From positions 248,001 through 312,000 of the forward strand of contig JASANG010003862.1 of assembly GCA_030248215.1 (NCBI GenBank): a stretch of DNA of 64,000 nucleotides, in the 5' to 3' direction. Each line of letters begins with the position of its first letter. Position 1 is the first letter of the stretch. The stretch comes from Enoplolaimus lenunculus. Taxonomy: Eukaryota > Nematoda > Enoplea > Enoplida > Thoracostomopsidae. A program made the translations under genes and the position numbers. The notes beneath the pieces are model-generated. The model worked only from the letters and a program-made list of their open reading frames with translations. It did no database searches and was not told the DNA's origin. Below are positions 57,124 to 64,000 of the stretch, piece after piece.

Positions 57124-59157
57124 GCTAAACACACGGTTGAAACAACAAACAAGGTTTTTTGCACAAATTAAGCAGTTCGGATTAGTAGCCGGATTCAGTT
57201 TCTTTAAAAAAATTGCAAAATCTAAGTCCAGTATCGGTATATGATTGTCTACATCGGAGAAATAATCAGCGTACAACTGCAAATAAAAACTCTGTTTATG
57301 ATCCATTGCATTGTTTCAACACATCAGCAGCCTATTCTGTCGGTATGATCCTACATATACTTTTATAGAAATATTTTCTTAAATGCCCCGTTTACGGTTG
57401 ACATTGTGCCTCACATTTTGTCTGCGTGCGCATCTGTTTATCTGATTGCCAAAATAAGTTTTTTGGAGATCCTGTTGGGGGCCCCACAGCCGGGGTGGCA
57501 CCCCATGGATAAGCCATTGCACTCCCGTGGTTCCGTCCCTGTCTTCAAAAACTCTGCCGATCAGAGTGTAACCGGATATCCGTTTTCGTTTCCGGTAAAA
57601 ATCGATGTCCGTTTCCGTTGTAGAAATAACGGAAATTCTGTTATTTTGCGTTCATTATTTCTAAATCACGTATATATATCTGGCATTTTTCATTATAGAT
57701 ATGCTTCAACCAGGTTGCAACGGGAATTATAAAATACCGGAACCGGAACCGGAGTCGGAATTGGAAAACAAAAAATCTTACCAAAAATTCATAGGACGCC
57801 AACTCCTGAAACAAATGCAGTAGCTGTAAACGTATGATTAATTATAGTATGGCAAAAATTAAAAATTTTGGCAATACACGCTCAGACAATTTTAGAAAAG
57901 TAAGTTAGAGAATAATATGTCAATTATTCTTAAATTTTGCAACAAGAAAATTTTTCAATATCGAAAACACCGGAAAATTCCGGTGTTAAAATACCGGATT
58001 TTTACCGGAACCGGATAGTGGAAAATACCGGATTTCCCTTCCGGAACCGGAATTTAGGATGCATCCTGACTGGAACTGTTCAAATAGACTAAAAATTACA
58101 AAATTTATCCAAAATAGTAAAATTTCGATCCATCCGTTAATTTTTCTTTAATAGAAAGCCCGCTACACGCTTCTATTGTGATGGCAGAAAAATATAACAT
58201 CTTTGAACTTTTACACCGCATTATCAAATTTTGGTTTCCGCTTCCGTCTATTTTATTAATGACTCTCCCTTTCTATTTTTTACTGTCCGTTTATGGGTCA
58301 TCCATGTTATATTGTCTATGCTAGTGAAAAATGTCCATACACTTGGCTGCAATGGCGGTATAAAACAATATTTTACGATATTAGGACTTAACGGTGAGTA
58401 TATATAGTGAGTTAGTGTATTTTGACTGTAGTACCTTCGGAGGAGTCGGGATAATGTGGATACTGATTTAACACAGTGTTTGACAAAAAGAGTTCGTTCG
58501 GACAAGCTGTATAATTGCTAAACGAATCTAAGACAATAGCCACGATAAAGACTTGTGTAAACATGGATATATCACAAACAGTGTTTAAAAACCTTATTTT
58601 ATTTTGGTTGATCAAACTAGCTTCAGCTCGGATATATCCACTGCCTGCGGGTAAAAATAAATCTATGAGGTACCTTCCCATTTTTCTCTCAACTTCGAAC
58701 GTAAAACTGTAATGTTTTAACTTTCTGAAACGATTCACATTATGCGCCATTCTTTTTGCTCAAACTTGATCAAGGAATAAAACAAGAAAAATACCCAGTT
58801 CGGGCAAAAGTCATATGTTTCGCAAACTCCGCACTCGCTATAATACGAAAAGTACAGGTTTTAACAATATGTTTCTTTTTTTTCTCTTTATCGTTCGTCT
58901 AGTCAACTAGATTGCCATTGCCTCTGACAATACATATTACTGTGTTCCTGCAACAAACTGAGTCAGAAATGCATTAAAAGCGATACGGAAGCGAATAGAA
59001 ACTTTTACCGAAATTGAATTTTTGGGCTATTTCATGACAAATACTGAACAATAATAATTTCTACGCAAACGAACAGATCGTGTAATTTTCAAAGAGGGTC
59101 CATTGTGCACATGTGTCCATAACTGAATGTATTTTTGTTTTACATATTAACCAAGAT
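57124..59157. other. Intergenic with a long CCGG-type copy
   Basis: 57465-57545 repeats the GC-rich segment of 54090-54120. 57555-58080 is a CCGG-type copy with CCGGATATCCGTTTTCG at its left, CCGGAACCGGAACCGGAGTC near 57740, and CCGGAACCGGATAGTGG and TTCCGGAACCGGAATTTAGG at its right. 58081-59157 holds nothing I recognise. Confidence 0.5.
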
Positions 59158-59159
59158 AA

Positions 59160-59272
59160 TGTAGTGACCCGAATAAGAGGGGGTCCCCATTTTGAGTATC
59201 GAGTCCTTAAACCCTAATTAGAGTCCATAATTGTCAATTATTCCTATATATATCAGTAACGAAGGGCGTCAC
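59160..59272 (+). mobile_element. MITE family B, internally deleted copy
   Basis: TGTAGTGACCCGAATAAGAG start, then CCCTAATTAGAGTCCATAAT, then a jump to ATATATCAGTAACGAAGGGC, which in the full copy lies near the right end. The right terminus is missing. Confidence 0.65.
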
Positions 59273-59337
59273 TTTAGTATGTCGATACCGACATTTGTTT
59301 TTAAAGTCTGCCGAACCAATGTAAGACAACCTCAGCC

Positions 59338-59485
59338 AATGTAAAGAACATAGGGGCGGAACAGTATATATATTATAAGCATATTTGTAAGCCTAAACCT
59401 AAATCTAAGCGTTCAAATGAGCATATTCCTAAGACTAAGCCTATGCAATCCCACAGAACAACGTTCCGCCCCTGATCTTTACATA
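59338..59485. mobile_element. MITE family C, short copy
   Basis: Left AATGTAAAGAACATAGGGGC then GGAACAG; right end (reverse complement) TTATGTAAAGATCAGGGGCG then GAAC. Core: TAAGCCTAAACCTAAATC and CCTAAGACTAAGCC. About 148 bp. Confidence 0.75.
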
Positions 59486-59948
59486 AACAGAAAAGTGGTG
59501 ACTTAGATGAAACTCTTACCGAAAGAGATTTCAAATCGAATGCGTTCCAGCTCATTGCCAAGTGCAAAAATGCATCAATATCGGCAATCTTTTTGCAGCG
59601 CCGATGTCGAAACTCACGAAAACGACCGATATTATACCGATACCGATCAGATTAATCGGCACATCGTTACTCTTTAGTCACTACACCCTTGAGTATGCTT
59701 CAGAGGCAACGGTAAATTGATCGACTAGACAAATGGTAAAGAATAACAAAAGAAATATTTCTTCAACCTCTGGTGGCAGTTTAAAGCGCAACATTTTCGA
59801 TGCATGCGTAGTTTCGTGTCATTTTCTCATCACAAAATCATGTCCTATAGGTAAAATTAGATTAGGTTTCTGCCAACAAAATCTAAATTTGGCTTTTAGA
59901 AATCCGGGTTGCACAGCTTGAAATAAGTCAAAGCTACCAAAGTTTTAA
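59486..59948. other. No recognised feature
   Basis: Intergenic; only short open frames without a family signature, and a small GATAACCGATACC-type stretch near 59630-59660. Confidence 0.4.
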
Positions 59949-60089
59949 CTTACCCTTTCTCACATGAATATTTTCTATTTCCCCTGAGACCTACTTTTAT
60001 GCTAGGATTCGAATCCAGTGACTGGAGTGGTAGGCGTATACTATCACCACTCAGCTATAGGAGCTTAACTCAATGTGAGAAGGGGTTAT
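59949..60089 (-). mobile_element. MITE family G, compact copy with tRNA-like core
   Basis: Reverse complement of the family G element at 55894-56163, lacking its 125-bp left block. Ends read CCCTTTCTCACATGAAT and AACCCCTTCTCACATTGAG. The tRNA-like core is better kept: A box TAGCTGAGTGGTGATAGTA and a perfect B box GGATTCGAATCC on the minus strand. Confidence 0.7.
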
Positions 60090-61199
60090 AGATAGTAAAC
60101 TGAAAATTTTTCGCAAGTCGTGACTACGCAACCCGGTCTATAGTTGTTGTTTTAATACAGATTTGTTATATAGATCGCTTGCACTTCGACTCTTTGTTCC
60201 AGAAACATCGCAATATAGATTCTGAAGCAATGGCAATCTGGCTGATTAGACAAGCGGTAAACAGTAACAAAAGAAACAATTGTTAAAACATCAAGTTGTC
60301 ATATTTTAACAGCGAGTTCACGGTGTGCGAATTGACTTTGGCCTGGACTGGTCACTTTTTCTAGTTAGTTTGTTATGGTGTCTCTCCGATTCAGCGAATA
60401 AATCGGTCTCAAATGTTTAAAGGAATCAAACCACACTGAAAATTGGTAAACAATTAACTAGATTAAGCTTTATACTGATTTGCATTACTGCTCAGCGCGT
60501 GTTTTAATGATTACTACATGCCTACCAGCACGCTCGTAACTCGGCGGGATAGCGGGGATGACAATGTACATCCGTTGAAAATCTTTATCCTATGAAATTC
60601 CCGTTAATAATAATATACCATGTTCTATTGTTTATGATTATTTTATTAGAATCTTGTTTCGGAACCGTCTTTTACTATTTAAACTGTTCCAACTACAGGT
60701 GGGGACAAATTATATTTCGGAATATCCGGATATCCACCATAACAGGTCCTGGATGATATCCGGATAAATATAAAACCGTAGGCCCATGTATCGAAAAGAT
60801 CCCTCCCAATTTCCCTGGTAATATCCCAATTTCCCAAAATCCTAATTTCCCGGGTAACATCCCAGTTTCTCAAAATCGCAATATCCCGGGTATAATATTC
60901 CAATTTCCCAAACTTGCAGTATCACGTGTCATTTGCCAATTTTCCTTGTGAAATCCACATATCCTGGAATAAGTTAAGGTGTATACCTACTTTGGGTCGG
61001 GCGTAAGCTTGACGGAACCCTAGACAGACGGATGCAAGAAGGCTTTGCTCCTCTGTAGCCAAATTGGCGCATTTGATTCTCCCGAACTTGAGAAACTTGC
61101 TCACATAAAAACATTTTTTAATTGCGTTTTCAAAGGGCTGACAACCCCCACACCCCCGCGCAAAGTAATTCATTGTTTGAATAAAATTTTTTGACTATC
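60090..61199. other. Intergenic with outlying array units
   Basis: 60720-60790 carries an inverted pair GAATATCCGGATATCC / GATATCCGGATAAATAT. 60805-60915 has a few CCAATTTCCCAAAATC units separated from the main array that follows at 61205. The intervening 60920-61200 is unremarkable. Confidence 0.5.
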
Positions 61200-61204
61200 T
61201 GTCT

Positions 61205-62872
61205 AGCCCCAAATCCCAATTTCCCGGGTAATATCCCAATTTTCCAAAATCACAATTTCCCAAAATTCCAATTTCCCAAAATCTCAATTTCCCAAAATCC
61301 TGAACGAAAAGCGCTGCGACCAAAATCTCAATTTCCAGGGTGATATCCGAATTTTCCAAAATCACTCTTTCCCAAAATCCCGAGCGAAAAACGCTGCGAA
61401 AATACCAATTTCCAGAGTAATTTCCGAATTTCCCAAAACCCCAATTTCCCAAAATACCGAGCAAAAAACGCTGCGCCCAAAATCCCAATTTCCCCAAAAT
61501 CCCAATTTCCCAAAATCCCGAGCGAAAATCGCTGCGCCCAAAATCCCAATTTCCCAAAATCCCAATCCCCCCCCCCCCCCCCCCCTCCCCTTTCCCAAAA
61601 TCCCAACTTTCCCAAAATTCCAACTTTCCCAATATCCCCAATTTTCCCAAAATCCCGAGCGAAAAACGCTGCGAAAATACCAATTTCCAGAGTAATTTCC
61701 GAATTTCCCAAAATCCCAATTTCCCAAAATCCCGACCGAAAAACGCTTCGCCCAAAATCATCCCAAATCCCGAGCCCCCGCGCGCGCGCAACCCGCTGCC
61801 CCCAAAATCCCAATTTCCCAAAATCCCGAGCGAAAAACGCAGTGCCCAAAATCCCAATTTTCCAAAATCCCAATTTCCCAAAATCCCGAGCAAAAAACGC
61901 TGCGCCCAAAATCCTAATTTCCCAAAATCCCGAGCGAAAAACGCTGCGCCCAAAATCCCAATTTTCCAAAATCCCTATTTCCCAAAATCCCAATTTCCCA
62001 AAATCCTGAGCGAAAAACGCTGCGCCCAAAATCCCAATTTCCCAAAATCCCAATTTCCCAAAATTCTAATTTCCCAAAATCCCAATTTCCCAAAATCCTG
62101 AGCGAAAAGCGCTGCGACCAAAATCCCAATTAGGGCGATATCCGAACTTTCAAAAATCCGTATTTCCTAAAATCTCGAGCGAAAAACGCTGCGAAAATAC
62201 CAATTTCCCGAGTAAAATATCCGAATTTCCCAAAATCTTGAGCGAAAAACGCTGCGAAAATACCAATTTCCCGAGTAATATCCGAATTTCCCAAAATCCC
62301 AATTTCCCAAAATCCCGACCGAAAAACGCTTCGCCCAAAATCCCAAAATCCCAATTTCGCCAAAATACCGAGCAAAAAACACTGTGCCCAAAATCCCAAT
62401 TTCTCAAAATCCCAATTTCCCAAAATCCCGAGAGAAAATCGCTGCGCCCAAAATCCCAATTTCCCAAAATCCCAATGTCCCAAAATCTCAATTTCCAAAA
62501 TTCCAACTTCCCAAAATCCCGAGTGAAAAACGCTGCGCCCAAAATCCCAATTTCCCAAAATCCCAATTTCAAAAAATCTCGAGCGAAAAACGCTGCGCCC
62601 AAAATCCCAATTTCCCAAAATCCCGAGCGAAAAGCGCTGCGCCCAAAACCACAATTTCCCAAAACCCCAATTTCCCAAAATCCCGAGCAAAAAACGCTGT
62701 GCCCAAAATCCCAATTTTCCAAAATCCCAATTTCCCAAAATCCCGAGCAAAAAACGCTGCGCCCAAAATCCTAATTTCCCAAAATCCCGAGCGAAAAACG
62801 CTGTGCCCAAAATCCCAATTTTCCAAAATCCCAATTTCCCAAAATCCCAATTTCCCAAAATCCCGAGCGAAA
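61205..62872. repeat. C-rich minisatellite with hairpin boxes, 1.67 kb
   Basis: Basic unit CCCAATTTCCCAAAAT, interspersed every few units by a box GAGCGAAAAACGCTGCGCCC. The box holds the short hairpin AGCG-AAAAA-CGCT. Higher-order blocks repeat (for example 61380-61440 and 61650-61710). A run of 19 C lies at 61567-61585. On the minus strand the array reads GGGATTTTGGGAAATTGGG, i.e. G3 tracts with 5-base loops. Long open frames on both strands (NWDFGKLGFW-type minus, FPKSRAKNAAPK-type plus) are by-products of the repeat. Confidence 0.95.
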
Positions 62873-64000
62873 AAAAATTGCAACAATGTGGCATTGCTAA
62901 TTTTCAAGGGGTCGTATAGTTTGTTAACGACGTGGCGTGGTTTTCACTTAACCAAAATTAGTTACGTTTTGCCAGCAATATTCCCTTAGTTGCCATATTG
63001 ATGTGTTCTAATATTGGTGTTTATATCTATATTAGACAGCAACCGAATGAACTGCTTTACTTGAACTAATTTTTGTTTGAGTATTGTAACTATTCAGGTA
63101 TTTCAACCCCATTATTGGAATATTCATAACGGTCAATAGCGTAGTGACATTTTCGTATTGATGTTTTGTTTCAACAGGTGTTTTCTGTGACGCTCAAAGA
63201 GCATAATTTTATTGTCTCTAAAGTAAGTTAAACACTAATAATGGTCAGTGGAATTAAACATGCGGCATTAGGTGATTGGGCAGATTAGATATGGTACCTA
63301 GTTTCCGGACATTTCTTTTTGAAAAGAATAGTTAGGTTATACCCAAAAAAACCGGTTAGATAAAGCATCAAATTGCAGCCAGACCAGTAGTAAAGTATAG
63401 CCAGCTCTCGAGACCGGAGCTATAAGTAATTTACTAATATCACACTGAATCTCTGTATCATACTAGTTGGCACTGTAACATTTATATCTTGTATTATTTT
63501 AGGTATTTTGTGATTATTTCGTTTTTCCCAGCGGCTCCTGATAACGCCAAAGGTGACTCGTGTTTCTGCATAGAAATACAAGTCGAGCAAATGAAAATCA
63601 AGTAATTCGTGTGCTTGTTAAAGTAAGCTGCAATGCAGTTAGCGTAAAGAAAATGCGGCGGTGAAGACGGATGTGTTAATCCGTCGGATGACTTGCAGAA
63701 TTGGTTTTCGCTATACCGCAAGCCGCTGCGTGACTTGTAAGTTTTGTAGTCGTTAAGAATGTTGTATCTTTCTATTTGCACTTAAGAAGTAGTTTATGTT
63801 TTGATTAGTCTTGAATCGTACTCTCCACTAATTTTGATGTAAACGTTGCTAGTAGACATTAATTTTAAAGCTATGTTAAAAAACCGGTTTTGTCAAGGTA
63901 TATTAAAAAATAAAGCAGAAAAGATTTTAAATGACAGATGAGGCCAAAACATGGCTACTATAACTGTTCGAATGAATTGTCGTAGAAATCTGTTTACTAG
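62873..64000. other. Unassigned right end of window
   Basis: A small exon-like stretch at 63178-63222 has an acceptor-like TTTCAACAG before it and GTAAGT after it, but its 15 residues match nothing I know and no partner exon is clear. Nothing else was recognised. Confidence 0.35.

Noticed and set aside
61195-62989. Long frames with NWDFGKLGFW- or FPKSRAKNAAPK-type repeats
   Set aside because: By-products of the C-rich minisatellite; several frames on both strands are open over the same bases.
63178-63222. Possible 45-base exon with acceptor and GTAAGT donor
   Set aside because: No partner exon upstream or downstream gives a recognisable protein; a single short match to splice signals is not enough.
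1-64000. CRISPR-like arrays, operons or prokaryotic defence genes
   Set aside because: The window is eukaryotic: spliced host genes, MITEs and minisatellites. The tandem arrays have no unique spacers of constant length.

Overview
This is a piece of animal nuclear genome: AT-rich, intron-rich and crowded with small DNA-transposon relics and minisatellites. There are no bacterial-style operons. Two host genes can be read almost codon by codon across their splice junctions; both are best compared with vertebrate proteins, recalled from memory and not searched. Gene structure and repeat load suggest an invertebrate, possibly of the deuterostome or tunicate kind, but the species cannot be named from the sequence.

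Layout. 1-20.1 kb: no host gene I can support; several small inverted-repeat transposon families (called A-H here), a CCGG-rich interspersed family, and three minisatellites (20-bp class at 7.8-8.26 kb, 18-bp class at 15.48-17.64 kb, 31-bp class at 19.65-20.1 kb). 20.99-23.96 kb, minus strand: a complete HSPA13 (STCH) gene, six coding exons, 494 residues. 23.96-25.63 kb: the divergent intergenic region. 25.63-51.35 kb, plus strand: a complete ANKS1-family gene (ANKS1A/Odin and ANKS1B/AIDA-1 relative), 25 coding exons, 1899 residues: ankyrin repeats, a very long low-complexity linker, two SAM domains, a PTB domain and a C-terminal PDZ-ligand-like tail. 51.4-64 kb: no convincing host gene; more transposon relics and a 1.67-kb C-rich minisatellite at 61.2-62.87 kb.

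Exon models were checked in three ways: GT-AG (or AG-acceptor) borders, continuous codon phase across all junctions (exon totals 1485 and 5700 bases, both divisible by three), and alignment to remembered human proteins. Both starts have an in-frame stop just upstream. UTR ends, promoters and alternative exons are not determined.

The two genes are not an obvious functional pair: HSPA13 is a microsomal Hsp70-like ATPase, ANKS1 proteins are adaptors downstream of receptor tyrosine kinases and at synapses. The most unusual material is the repeat landscape: a minisatellite whose unit matches the E2F site and which sits inside a Harbinger-like element nested in another transposon; a piggyBac-type MITE carrying a tRNA-like pol III promoter; a large C-rich array with G-quadruplex potential on the minus strand; and an 18-bp near-palindromic array of about 120 units. 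No retroviral, LTR, Polinton or toxin remains were recognised.
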